DNA from: Mageeibacillus sp. UBA5734
Lineage (GTDB): Bacteria; Bacillota; Clostridia; Saccharofermentanales; UBA5734
Reading direction: 5' to 3'
NCBI GenBank assembly: GCA_002419365.1
Contig: DIGA01000078.1
Location: forward strand, 1 to 11,005
DNA: 11,005 nt
Shown here: in pieces, positions 1 to 6,616 of the stretch
Numbering within the stretch: position 1 is the first letter of the stretch
How the letters are laid out: each line of letters starts with the position of its first letter
The notes under the pieces: model-generated
What the model was told of the DNA's origin: nothing
Seen by the model: only the letters and a program-made list of their open reading frames with translations
Databases searched by the model: none
Position numbers and translations under genes: made by a program

Positions 1-103
1 AGTAATGGTAAGAACCCTTGTAGACCACAAGGTTGATAGGCCGGAAGTGGAAGTGCAGCAATGCATGCAGCGGACCGGTTCTAATAGGTCGAGGAGTTGA
101 CCA
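1..103 (+). rRNA. 23S ribosomal RNA, 3' end (partial)
   Basis: The window opens inside the last helices of a bacterial large-subunit rRNA. The stretch GGTTGATAGGCCGGAAGTGG (31-50) and the closing block with GGACCGG and CTAATAGGTCGAGG (about 71-94) are the near-invariant 3' end of bacterial 23S rRNA. The mature end is placed near 103 by comparison with the usual terminal helix; the exact base is uncertain by a few positions. The 5' part lies outside the window. A spacer of about 138 bases without a tRNA gene follows, then the 5S gene. Confidence 0.95.
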
Positions 104-241
104 CAAGTTATCAGGTTTCTCAAAAACATCGATCCTGATACCATTTGAAATTTGACCTCATACCCTTTCTCCAATCGCTCGATTCTTCAGTAGATCCTTC
201 CCCTTATGCAGTCCTGAGGGTGCAAATTCCCCCTCACACCT

Positions 242-357
242 TCCGGTGGATATGACAGAGAGGTCACACCTGTTCCCATCCCGAACACAGCAGTTAAGCT
301 CTCTCGTGCCGACAATACTTGGCTGGTAACGGCCCGGAAAGATAGGTCTCCGCCGGA
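242..357 (+). rRNA. rrf: 5S ribosomal RNA
   Basis: Complete 5S rRNA of about 116 nt. The ends TCCGGTGG (242-249) and CCGCCGGA (350-357) pair to form helix I with one wobble. The interior contains the conserved loop sequences CCCATCCCGAACACAGCAGTTAAGC (split around 276-300) and the GATAGGTC block before the 3' strand of helix I. It lies on the same strand directly after the 23S end, in the normal 16S-23S-5S order, and a terminator hairpin follows at once. End positions are inferred from helix pairing. Confidence 0.95.
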
Positions 358-364
358 TCATTTC

Positions 365-399
365 AAGGCCATCGGGTTAACGCCCGGTGGCCTTGTTTC
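365..399 (+). terminator. rRNA operon terminator
   Basis: A 12-base-pair stem with one wobble (365-376 with 383-394, loop 377-382) begins eight bases after the 5S gene. The stem contains AAGGCC...GGCCTT and a GC-rich inner half and is followed by GTTTCATT, a modest T-rich tract. Position and shape fit an intrinsic terminator ending the rRNA transcript before the wal operon. Confidence 0.8.
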
Positions 400-423
400 A
401 TTATTACGGAATCATGATATAAT
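393..423 (+). promoter_or_regulatory. Probable sigma-A promoter of the wal operon
   Basis: A perfect -10 hexamer TATAAT lies at 418-423. No strong -35 box is at the optimal distance: TTGTTT (393-398, 19-base spacer) and TTTCAT (396-401, 16-base spacer) are the best candidates, and both overlap the end of the rRNA terminator. The promoter lies 74 bases before the likely walR start and is the only obvious one between the rRNA genes and walR. The -10 element is seen directly; its use for the operon is inferred. Confidence 0.6.
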
Positions 424-451
424 ACACACAATATGTTCAGTTGTTTCATTT

Positions 452-472
452 GGCGGCAGGGCTTCTGCCGTC
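452..472 (+). promoter_or_regulatory. Hairpin in the walR leader
   Basis: GGCGGCAG (452-459) and CTGCCGTC (465-472) form an eight-pair stem with one G-T wobble and a five-base loop. It sits between the -10 box and the walR ribosome binding site GGAGG (484-488), ending 11 bases before it. No T run follows, so it is not a typical terminator. It could affect mRNA stability or translation; that role is a guess. Confidence 0.4.
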
Positions 473-496
473 AGCTGCAAGATGGAGGATCGCATT

Positions 497-1213
497 GTGG
501 GAGCAAAAGTCCTGATCGTCGATGATGAGCACAATATTGTCGATATCCTCAAGGCGAACCTCGAACGTGAAGGTTACCAGACCCTCTCAGCCTATGACGG
601 TGTCCAGGCTGTCGAGATGGGGATCAGCCAGAAACCGGACCTGATCCTGCTCGATTGCATGCTGCCCAAGATGGACGGCTTTGACGTCTGCCGCAAACTC
701 AGGCTGCAGACCAATGTCCCGATCCTGATGCTGACCGCAAAAAGCGAAGAAATTGACAAAGTTCTCGGCCTTGAGCTGGGAGCTGACGACTATATCACCA
801 AGCCATTCAGTGTCCGCGAAGTCCTGGCACGGGTCAAAGCCCAGTTGCGCCGGGTCAGCATCTCGGAGATCGGCGGTGAGGACCATCCCAAGGTCATGAC
901 CTTCGGTGATCTCGAGATCGACCAGGAGGCCTACCAGGTCCGCCGCGGTGGCGACATGATTGACCTGACCTTGCGCGAGTTTGAACTTGTCCGTTTCCTG
1001 GCTAAAAATGCCGGCCAGGTCTTTTCACGCGAATCCTTGCTCGAAAAGGTCTGGGGCTACGAATACTATGGTGACGTCCGCACCGTGGATGTCACTGTCC
1101 GCCGTACACGAGAGAAGCTGGAACCAGACCAGCACAATTACCGCTACATCATGACCAAGCGCGGCGTCGGCTACTACTTTGAGAAAAATCCCCAATCAGG
1201 AGCAAATCCCTAA
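497..1213 (+). CDS. walR: WalR-type response regulator (OmpR/PhoB family)
   Basis: DNA-binding response regulator of the WalRK two-component system, which in Bacillota controls cell-wall hydrolase genes and wall homeostasis. Residues 1-120 are a receiver domain: acidic pair in LIVDDE, phospho-acceptor Asp53 in LILLDCMLPKMDG, Thr80 in MLTAK, Lys102 in ITKPF. The C-terminal part is an OmpR-type winged helix (LTLREFELVRFLAKN, VWGYEYYGDVRTVDV, RGVGYYF). I chose GTG at 497 because GGAGG (484-488) lies eight bases upstream and because this start puts the phospho-Asp at 53, as in WalR proteins. An ATG at 482 in the same frame adds five residues but has no binding site. The protein is then 238 aa, normal for the family. 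First gene of the operon; walK begins two bases after the stop. WalR rather than PhoP is inferred from similarity plus the walK/walJ neighbours. Confidence 0.92.
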   Translation: MGAKVLIVDDEHNIVDILKANLEREGYQTLSAYDGVQAVEMGISQKPDLILLDCMLPKMDGFDVCRKLRLQTNVPILMLTAKSEEIDKVLGLELGADDYITKPFSVREVLARVKAQLRRVSISEIGGEDHPKVMTFGDLEIDQEAYQVRRGGDMIDLTLREFELVRFLAKNAGQVFSRESLLEKVWGYEYYGDVRTVDVTVRRTREKLEPDQHNYRYIMTKRGVGYYFEKNPQSGANP

Positions 1214-1215
1214 GC

Positions 1216-2673
1216 ATGCAATTTTATTCCGGTCTCGCGAGCTTTTTCGCGCAGGCTTTGCCTTATGTTGCCCGTTTCCTTGCTGGCTGGCAGTTCGTGA
1301 CCAACAGCTTGCACCAGATCCATCCGATTGTCTTGATTTTGGCTGTCCTTGGCCTGACCTTGCTGGTCCAGGGCTTGATCATATTTTTCGCTACACGTCA
1401 CCGGCGCAAGGTCAACAACCGGACCATTTCATCCTATGTCCAACAGTTTGTCGAGGAGCGCAGCAAATCCGAAGCCATTCTGGCTGATCTGGATATCGGC
1501 GTCATTGCCTACTCCTATGATGGCCAGCTGATCAATGCCAATCCAGCGGCCCGGACGATGTTCCAGCCCCAGGGCATCCCGGACCGGCTTGATGAATTCT
1601 TCGAGCGCTACGGCCAGAACAATGGCCTGCAGGCAGCGCGTCTGCTCGGTCGTGACGACATTGTTGTCCAGGTCGTCCTGGCTGACAAGATTCTCCGCGT
1701 CCGGCTCAAGGAATCCCGCTTTGAAGAAGGCCGCAAGGCTGGCAACCTGGTCATTGTCCAGGAAATCACAGATCAGGAACGGCTGGAGAAACAGCGCAAG
1801 GAATTTGTCGCCAATGTTTCGCACGAGTTGAAAACGCCCCTGACGACGATCAAGACTTATTCGGAATCCCTGCTGGACTGGGGCCTTGATGAGAAGAATG
1901 ACGATGGCATTCGCAAGGACGTCCGTCGGATCCATGATGATGCCATCCGGATGGAGCATCTGGTGGCGGATCTGCTGCTTTTGTCGAGCATCGACAGCAA
2001 GGGAATCCGGGTGCGCATGGAGCAGCAGGACCTGGCCGCCATGGTGCGCCAGACAGTCGACCGCCTGATGCACCAGGCGCTGGACAAAAACATTGTCCTG
2101 GAAAGCTTTGCGGTTACGACCATTCCACCCATTTACGCAGACCGTTCTTCTGTAGAACGCATTCTGGTCAATCTGATTTCCAATGCGATCAAATACACCG
2201 ACAAAGGTGGTACAGTCAAGGTCTACATTGGCCACCTGATTGATGACGTCTATGTCAAAGTGGTCGACACGGGTTTTGGCATTGAAAAGGAACATCTGCC
2301 GCATATTTTCAACCGCTTTTACCGGGTCGACATGACCGGTTCGCGCATGTTTGGCGGCACTGGCCTGGGCCTTTCGATTGCCCGTGAGCTGGCTGAACTG
2401 CATGGTGGTAAAATTACAGTTGACAGCACCCTTGGCAAAGGTACAGAATTCTCTGTGATCCTGCCCAGTGCTGAAAAAATCTATCGTGACACCTTGACAG
2501 CGATCCATGATGGCCTCACCAGCCAGAGCCTGATTCACCAGTCCGCCTTGCGCGACCTGGAAGACTGTGCCCGCGATTGTTTTGACCCTGAAAAGGACCT
2601 GGAATCCCTGGATCCCGAGCAACGCGAGCTGCTGCTCAATCGCTTGAATGACACCGTCGGAGTCCCGACATGA
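1216..2673 (+). CDS. walK: WalK-type PAS sensor histidine kinase
   Basis: Membrane sensor kinase expected to phosphorylate WalR. Residues 1-25 are hydrophobic and may be amphipathic or a first helix; residues 38-58 form a clear transmembrane helix followed by the basic stretch RHRRK. There is no large extracellular domain and no evident HAMP domain. A PAS domain covers about 80-185 (AILADLDIGVIAYSYDG, NANPAARTMF). The HisKA domain carries the phospho-acceptor His203 in FVANVSHELKTPL. The ATPase domain has Asn323 (NLISNAIKY), the G1 box DTGFG (351-355) and the G2 box GGTGLGLS (380-387). It ends near residue 417, leaving a 68-residue tail with no recognised domain and two cysteines. The start has AGGAG 13 bases upstream and lies two bases after walR. 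The arrangement resembles streptococcal VicK more than Bacillus WalK. Confidence 0.9.
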   Translation: MQFYSGLASFFAQALPYVARFLAGWQFVTNSLHQIHPIVLILAVLGLTLLVQGLIIFFATRHRRKVNNRTISSYVQQFVEERSKSEAILADLDIGVIAYSYDGQLINANPAARTMFQPQGIPDRLDEFFERYGQNNGLQAARLLGRDDIVVQVVLADKILRVRLKESRFEEGRKAGNLVIVQEITDQERLEKQRKEFVANVSHELKTPLTTIKTYSESLLDWGLDEKNDDGIRKDVRRIHDDAIRMEHLVADLLLLSSIDSKGIRVRMEQQDLAAMVRQTVDRLMHQALDKNIVLESFAVTTIPPIYADRSSVERILVNLISNAIKYTDKGGTVKVYIGHLIDDVYVKVVDTGFGIEKEHLPHIFNRFYRVDMTGSRMFGGTGLGLSIARELAELHGGKITVDSTLGKGTEFSVILPSAEKIYRDTLTAIHDGLTSQSLIHQSALRDLEDCARDCFDPEKDLESLDPEQRELLLNRLNDTVGVPT

Positions 2674-4019
2674 CGCCGATAACCGTCCGGGTCCAGCCCC
2701 CAGCTGTCACTTTGCCTGACCCGGCTAACCTTGATGAGAAAAGAGGAATTCCCTTGGCCAGTTATCTTGTACGAGGCGGTAACCGCCTGACCGGAGATGT
2801 GACGATCAGCGGCTCGAAAAATGCCGCACTGGGGATCATTGCCGCGGCCACCATGCTGGATGGTCCCTGCAAGATCGAGAATATCCCGGACGTTGCCGAT
2901 ATCAATGTCCTGCTGGAAATCATTAAGGCCCTCGGCGCGGAAATCCGCCGCGATTCCGAAGGCAGCTTGTATATTGACCCGCAACCGATCCACACCTATG
3001 TGGCTGAGCACGAGCGCGTGCGCAGCATCCGCGGCTCCTACTATTTGCTCGGTGCCATGCTGGGCCGATTTGGCAGTGCCTCGATCCTGATGCCCGGCGG
3101 CTGCAATTTCGGCACCCGGCCGATCGACCAGCATATGAAAGGCTTCGAAGCGCTCGGTGCCCATGCCACGATCGAACATGGCCGGATCTCGCTCCATGCC
3201 GATACCCTCAAAGGTGAAAACATCTTCCTCGACGTCGTCAGCGTCGGAGCGACGATCAACATCATGATCGCGGCAACAAAAGCTGAAGGCACGACGGTCA
3301 TCGAAAATGCCGCCAAAGAGCCACATATCGTCGACGTCGCCAACTTCCTGAACACGATGGGCGCCAACATCCGTGGTGCCGGCACCGATGTCATCCGCAT
3401 CACCGGTACGCCGGTGTTGCCCGCAGGCTGCTCCTACGCGGTCATTCCGGACCAGATCGAAGCCGGCACCTACATGATCGCCGCCGCCATCACCCGCGGT
3501 GACGTCACGGTCCATGGCCTGATTCCCAAGCATATGGAACCCTTGTCTGCCAAGCTCGAGGAAATGGGAGCCCAGCTCGACGTCGGCGACGATTCCATCC
3601 GGGTCTGGATCGACCCCGAGGAGAACCTCCAGCCGGCCAGCTTCAAGACGATCCCGTATCCGGGCTTCCCGACCGATCTGCAACCGCAGACCACGGTCAT
3701 GCTCTGCACGGTGCCTGGCACCAGCCGCATGCTTGAGACCGTCTGGGACAATCGCTTCCAGTATGTCGACGAACTCAAGATGATGGGCGCCCAGATCATG
3801 ACGTCCGGCCAGATGGCGATCATCGAGGGCGTCAACCAGCTGACCGGAGCCGTCGTCACCGCCCGTGACCTGCGCGCCGGGGCTGCCATGGTTTTGGCCG
3901 GCCTGGTGGCTGAAGGCACGACCGAAGTCACCGATATTGCAAAAATCGAGCGCGGCTATGAAAATTTCATCCATAAGCTGCGTTCGCTTGGCGCGGACAT
4001 TACGCGCGTCGAAAATTGA
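2670..4019 (+). CDS. murA: UDP-N-acetylglucosamine 1-carboxyvinyltransferase (MurA)
   Basis: Cytoplasmic enzyme of the first committed peptidoglycan step: transfer of enolpyruvate from phosphoenolpyruvate to UDP-N-acetylglucosamine; target of fosfomycin. The sequence shows the family signature VTISGSKNAAL, the active-site loop PGGCNFGTRPIDQH with the catalytic Cys, and the late motifs YPGFPTDLQPQ and RAGAAMVLAGL. Two starts are credible. The one listed, ATG 2670, overlaps the walK stop as ATGA with GGAG seven bases upstream, and gives 449 aa with a Pro-rich 28-residue extension. The other, TTG 2754, has GAGG (2743-2746) seven bases upstream and gives 421 aa; it places Lys22/Asn23 exactly as in E. 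coli MurA and the catalytic Cys at 117. Family length favours the short form. The Cys means it should be fosfomycin-sensitive, unlike the Asp variants. It ends overlapping walJ. Confidence 0.96.
   Translation: MTPITVRVQPPAVTLPDPANLDEKRGIPLASYLVRGGNRLTGDVTISGSKNAALGIIAAATMLDGPCKIENIPDVADINVLLEIIKALGAEIRRDSEGSLYIDPQPIHTYVAEHERVRSIRGSYYLLGAMLGRFGSASILMPGGCNFGTRPIDQHMKGFEALGAHATIEHGRISLHADTLKGENIFLDVVSVGATINIMIAATKAEGTTVIENAAKEPHIVDVANFLNTMGANIRGAGTDVIRITGTPVLPAGCSYAVIPDQIEAGTYMIAAAITRGDVTVHGLIPKHMEPLSAKLEEMGAQLDVGDDSIRVWIDPEENLQPASFKTIPYPGFPTDLQPQTTVMLCTVPGTSRMLETVWDNRFQYVDELKMMGAQIMTSGQMAIIEGVNQLTGAVVTARDLRAGAAMVLAGLVAEGTTEVTDIAKIERGYENFIHKLRSLGADITRVEN
2687..2724 (+). promoter_or_regulatory. 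Hairpin between walK and the second murA start
   Basis: CCGGGTC (2687-2693) and GACCCGG (2718-2724) form a perfect seven-pair stem around a 24-base loop that itself contains a small CAGC/GCTG pairing. It lies between the end of walK and the TTG start candidate of murA at 2754. No T run follows. It may modulate murA translation or mRNA processing, or be chance in a GC-rich region. Confidence 0.3.
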
Positions 4020-4813
4020 ACCACGTCAAAGTCTGCGCGCTTCGGAGCGGGTCGAGCGGCAATGCGATCTTTGTCAGCAGTGGCAGCACCCGGATCCTGA
4101 TCGATGCCGGAGTCAGCCTGCGCGATATTGAGCATGCTCTGCAGGAAATCGGCGAAGACGCCAGCCAGCTGACCGGCGTGCTGGTGACACATGAACACAC
4201 GGATCACGCCCGGTCGGTCGGAGCACTGATGCGCCGCCACATGGTTCCGCTCTATGTCAACGGAGGAACCCTGCAGGCTTTGCGCAGCACACTAGGCAAG
4301 GTCCCCGAAGACCTGATCCGGCCTTTTGTCAGCGGTGTTGACTTTATCGTCGGCGACCTGTCTGTCGCCGGCTACCGGACCTCGCACGATGCGGCTGAAT
4401 CCGTCGCTTTTAAAATCGATACCGAGCACGGCGCCGTTGCAGTCTGCACCGATCTTGGCTGGCCAGAGCCACAGCTGCTCAATGCACTGAGCGGTAGCCG
4501 GATCATCCTGGTTGAGTCCAACTACGACCCCGTCATGCTGGCTGCCGGCTCCTATCCACCGCCTTTAAAACAGCGCATCGCCGGGGATTTCGGCCATCTG
4601 TCCAATGGCGACAGTGCCAAGGCAATTCTACATTTCCTGTCCCGCGGCACCCAACGCTTCATCCTTTCCCACCTGAGCAAGGAGAACAATTATCCAGAGC
4701 TGGCCCTGCAGACGGTGCGAGACCATCTCCAGGCGGAAGGTGCCCTGATCGGCCGCGACCTCGATGTCGCTGTCGCCCGGCGTTTCACGACCAGCGAACC
4801 TGTCATCTGGTGA
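4016..4813 (+). CDS. walJ: WalJ/YycJ-type metallo-beta-lactamase-fold hydrolase
   Basis: Probable metal-dependent nuclease of the metallo-beta-lactamase fold; WalJ (YycJ) is encoded with walRK in many Bacillota and has been linked to coordinating DNA replication and cell division. The metal-binding motif THEHTDH is at residues 58-64. Later blocks typical of WalJ are visible: VCTDLGW, ILVESNYD, GDFGHLSN and ILSHLSKENNYPELA, which include further metal ligands. Length is 265 aa, as in the family. The start is TTG at 4016, whose last two bases fall in the murA stop (TTGA overlap). There is no clear ribosome binding site, so translation probably depends on coupling to murA. The stop overlaps the rlmH start. 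Family assignment is firm; the substrate is not shown by sequence. Confidence 0.92.
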   Translation: MNHVKVCALRSGSSGNAIFVSSGSTRILIDAGVSLRDIEHALQEIGEDASQLTGVLVTHEHTDHARSVGALMRRHMVPLYVNGGTLQALRSTLGKVPEDLIRPFVSGVDFIVGDLSVAGYRTSHDAAESVAFKIDTEHGAVAVCTDLGWPEPQLLNALSGSRIILVESNYDPVMLAAGSYPPPLKQRIAGDFGHLSNGDSAKAILHFLSRGTQRFILSHLSKENNYPELALQTVRDHLQAEGALIGRDLDVAVARRFTTSEPVIW

Positions 4814-5265
4814 ACATCCGTATCATTTCCCCCGGCCGTGTCCGCGAGCCCTACCTGCGCGACGCCATCGAAGCGATGCGTCGTGATTTGGCGCGCCATT
4901 GCCCGGTCGAGCTCATTGAAGTCGAGGATAGTCCCGACAACTGGCCGGTCGAAAAAGCGCTCACGGTCGAAGCTGAGCGCATCCGTGCCCGTTTGCGGCC
5001 GGGTGACTACATCGTTGCGCTCGACCTTGCTGGCCAGTGGGTCAAGCCCGACAGCGAGGGCACGATCCGCCCCCAGCTCGAGCGCTGGCGCAGCCAGGCC
5101 CAGGGCGACCTGGTCTTTCTGATCGGCGCTTCCAATGGCCTGGCTCCCGACCTCCTGCGCAGCTGCCGCGAACGCATCCTCCTCTCCCAGATGACCTTCA
5201 CCCACCAGATGGCAAGATTAATCCTGCTCGAAATCCTCGTCAAAGCCTGGCGCTGTAGCGTTTGA
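4810..5265 (+). CDS. rlmH: 23S rRNA (pseudouridine1915-N3)-methyltransferase RlmH, short C-terminus
   Basis: SPOUT-family methyltransferase that methylates pseudouridine 1915 in helix 69 of 23S rRNA using S-adenosylmethionine. Visible family features are IVALDLAGQW, the knot-forming cofactor loop FLIGASNGL, and LSQMTFTHQMARLILLE near the end. The start is GTG 4810, overlapping the walJ stop as GTGA. The protein is 151 aa, where relatives have about 155-160. The usual C-terminus (E-x-x-Y-R-A-x-R-I-x-x-G-E-P-Y-H-K style) is absent: after LLE the protein reads ILVKAWRCSV and stops. I see no remnant of the missing tail in other frames immediately downstream. A large palindrome begins 12 bases after the stop. 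The tail contributes to the dimer and active site in known RlmH proteins, so activity is uncertain. Last gene of the wal operon. Confidence 0.9.
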   Translation: MNIRIISPGRVREPYLRDAIEAMRRDLARHCPVELIEVEDSPDNWPVEKALTVEAERIRARLRPGDYIVALDLAGQWVKPDSEGTIRPQLERWRSQAQGDLVFLIGASNGLAPDLLRSCRERILLSQMTFTHQMARLILLEILVKAWRCSV

Positions 5266-5276
5266 TGGAAGGTGTA

Positions 5277-5335
5277 CAAAAAAGGGACCGGGTCTCGATA
5301 TCGAAATTCGATATCGAGACCCGGTCCCTTTTTTG
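5277..5335. terminator. Bidirectional terminator: perfect 59-base palindrome
   Basis: Bases 5277-5305 are the exact reverse complement of 5307-5335, with only A5306 unpaired at the centre. The outer part is a run of six A on the left and six T on the right, so on either strand a long GC-rich hairpin is followed by six U. This is ideal for intrinsic termination of both the + strand wal operon (stop at 5265) and the - strand sigI-rsgI unit (stop at 5441). The arms are unusually long and perfect for a terminator. The inner part contains GATATC twice. Confidence 0.85.
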
Positions 5336-5344
5336 GCAAAGTTG

Positions 5345-5384
5345 AAGGGGCTGGCCGGATGTGGACGAATCCAGCCAACCCCTT
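5345..5384. repeat. Imperfect inverted repeat downstream of rsgI
   Basis: AAGGGG (5345-5350) pairs with CCCCTT (5379-5384), TGGC (5352-5355) with GCCA (5374-5377), and GGAT (5357-5360) with ATCC (5369-5372), with two mismatches and an eight-base loop. It lies in the convergent gap between the palindrome and rsgI and could be a second, weaker transcript-end hairpin for either strand. No T run follows directly. Confidence 0.4.
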
Positions 5385-5440
5385 CGGGTAAAGGGGAGAA
5401 GGTGGGCCCCGTTACGCTTTGCTTGTGGTTAGTGGTCTAA

Positions 5441-6616
5441 TTAGATTTTCTGGTGGCCGAAGCGGCCCATTCTACGGCCCATGGTACCGCTGGTCGAGGG
5501 CGACGGGCTACCTGGCCCAGGGCTATTGGTCATCTCAGCGGTCGATTCAGACTCGGTTGTACTCGAACTTTGGGTGCTCGTTTGCCGCTGCGTGGATGGC
5601 GCTGGTTCATTGCTGGTACTGGTGGAAAAATCTGTCTGTTGGCTGCCCTGTAGTTCTGAAGTGCTTGATTCAGAAGAGGCAGTTGCGCCTTGGGTCTCAG
5701 AGCTGGGTTCCTGACTGGAACCTATTACAGATTCACTATTACTTCCGCTGCTTTGAGCATTCTCAACGACCATGCTTGTTGACTGCGTTGCCGGAGCGCT
5801 CTGTTCGCTTGTTCCCACCACAGAATCGGATGGAGTCAGGACTGATTCAGTCAACAGCTCCTCGATCGACGTGACTCTGGTAACTTCTGGGGACAGCAAG
5901 GTATGCACGAGGATAGACAGTGGGGTTGACTGGATGCTCGTTGCATCCCATGGCTGGCTGAAGCGATTCGACTTGACCAGCAGCATCTGTCTGCCTATGG
6001 TCAGGTGATTGGCTTTGGCTTGAGCAACCAGGTGAAAATCGCTGGAATAGGCTACATGGACATCGAGGCCAGACAAGATACCAGTTCCATTGTGGCCATT
6101 GATTGCCTCCAGTGGTTCTCGCATCCGCTCCGTCTTTTCCGGGAACACGGCGGAAATCAGGATCGTCTCCTGGCTGAGATCGGTTTCCTCGGCGAGCCTG
6201 GCCAGCCACAAATTGACAGCCTGTTGCCACGGTTCTCCTTGGAGGGGCAGATCATTGGCCAGAGCTGCTGAGGCTTCATCTAGCACCTCAACAGAAAAGA
6301 CATTTAATTCTGGATCGAGTAGTAGTTGTACACTGGGTTTGACATCAACCGAGACATAGGCGTAAACCAGATCTTGCTTGACCATACGGGCTGACCACAG
6401 CGCTATGGCAACAAAGACCAGCAGTGCAACGGCGGCCATAGCCGGACGAGCGAGGCGATACCAGTCATAACGGAGCGGTTCCAGGCCAGGCGCTTCGAGC
6501 CAGATTTCCTTGCCTGCAACCATGTCAGGTGTCAGAGGCAGCCGCAACAGCTGGCAGTCTTGAGTAAAGACCACGGCGTACCGTTTGTCGATCGACAAGA
6601 CGGTTCCCTTTTTCAT
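5441..6616 (-). CDS. rsgI: Anti-sigma-I factor RsgI-like membrane protein
   Basis: Single-pass membrane protein predicted to hold SigI inactive. Residues 1-50 (KKGTVLSIDKRYAVVFTQD) form the cytoplasmic RsgI N-terminal domain that binds the sigma factor. Residues about 59-76 (AMAAVALLVFVAIALWS) are the membrane helix. Residues 85-250 are the outer juxtamembrane domain, opening with YVSVDVKPSVQLLLD. In known RsgI proteins this motif is V-D-V-N-P-S and the Asn-Pro bond is autocleaved; here the residue is Lys93 (codon AAA). From about 255 to the end the protein is a low-complexity Ser/Thr/Gln/Glu-rich stalk, with a basic last dozen residues (GRRMGRFGHQK) and no recognisable carbohydrate-binding domain. 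I chose ATG 6616: it overlaps the sigI stop as ATGA and has AAAGGGGG eight bases upstream. A GTG at 6625 falls inside that site. Length is 391 aa. Confidence 0.88.
   Translation of the reverse strand: MKKGTVLSIDKRYAVVFTQDCQLLRLPLTPDMVAGKEIWLEAPGLEPLRYDWYRLARPAMAAVALLVFVAIALWSARMVKQDLVYAYVSVDVKPSVQLLLDPELNVFSVEVLDEASAALANDLPLQGEPWQQAVNLWLARLAEETDLSQETILISAVFPEKTERMREPLEAINGHNGTGILSGLDVHVAYSSDFHLVAQAKANHLTIGRQMLLVKSNRFSQPWDATSIQSTPLSILVHTLLSPEVTRVTSIEELLTESVLTPSDSVVGTSEQSAPATQSTSMVVENAQSSGSNSESVIGSSQEPSSETQGATASSESSTSELQGSQQTDFSTSTSNEPAPSTQRQTSTQSSSTTESESTAEMTNSPGPGSPSPSTSGTMGRRMGRFGHQKI

Noticed and set aside
104..241. Possible tRNA or small RNA in the 23S-5S spacer
   Set aside because: No cloverleaf or CCA-ended acceptor stem can be drawn. 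There is only a short TGAGGG/CCCTCA pairing near 211-237, which may help rRNA processing.
158..361. Small - strand open frame overlapping the 5S rRNA
   Set aside because: It lies across the 5S gene and the spacer, and its coding appearance is accidental.
1429..2622. Long open frame on the - strand (397 codons) opposite walK
   Set aside because: It is a shadow of walK, which has complete kinase motifs on the + strand. No ribosome binding site or known family is visible.
2535..3974. Long open frame on the - strand (479 codons) opposite walK's end and murA
   Set aside because: It is antisense to murA, whose identity and catalytic motifs are certain. Its composition (many His, Asp, Gly) is typical of the reverse frame of GC-rich coding DNA, and it crosses a gene boundary.
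5277..5384. CRISPR repeat or transposon end
   Set aside because: There is a single palindrome and one neighbouring imperfect repeat, with no spaced direct repeats, target-site duplication or transposase gene. The A/T runs fit a terminator better.
5419..5874. + strand open frame of 151 codons over the rsgI 3' end
   Set aside because: It is antisense to the Ser/Thr-rich tail of rsgI; the low-complexity codons avoid stops in other frames. There is no ribosome binding site and no homology.
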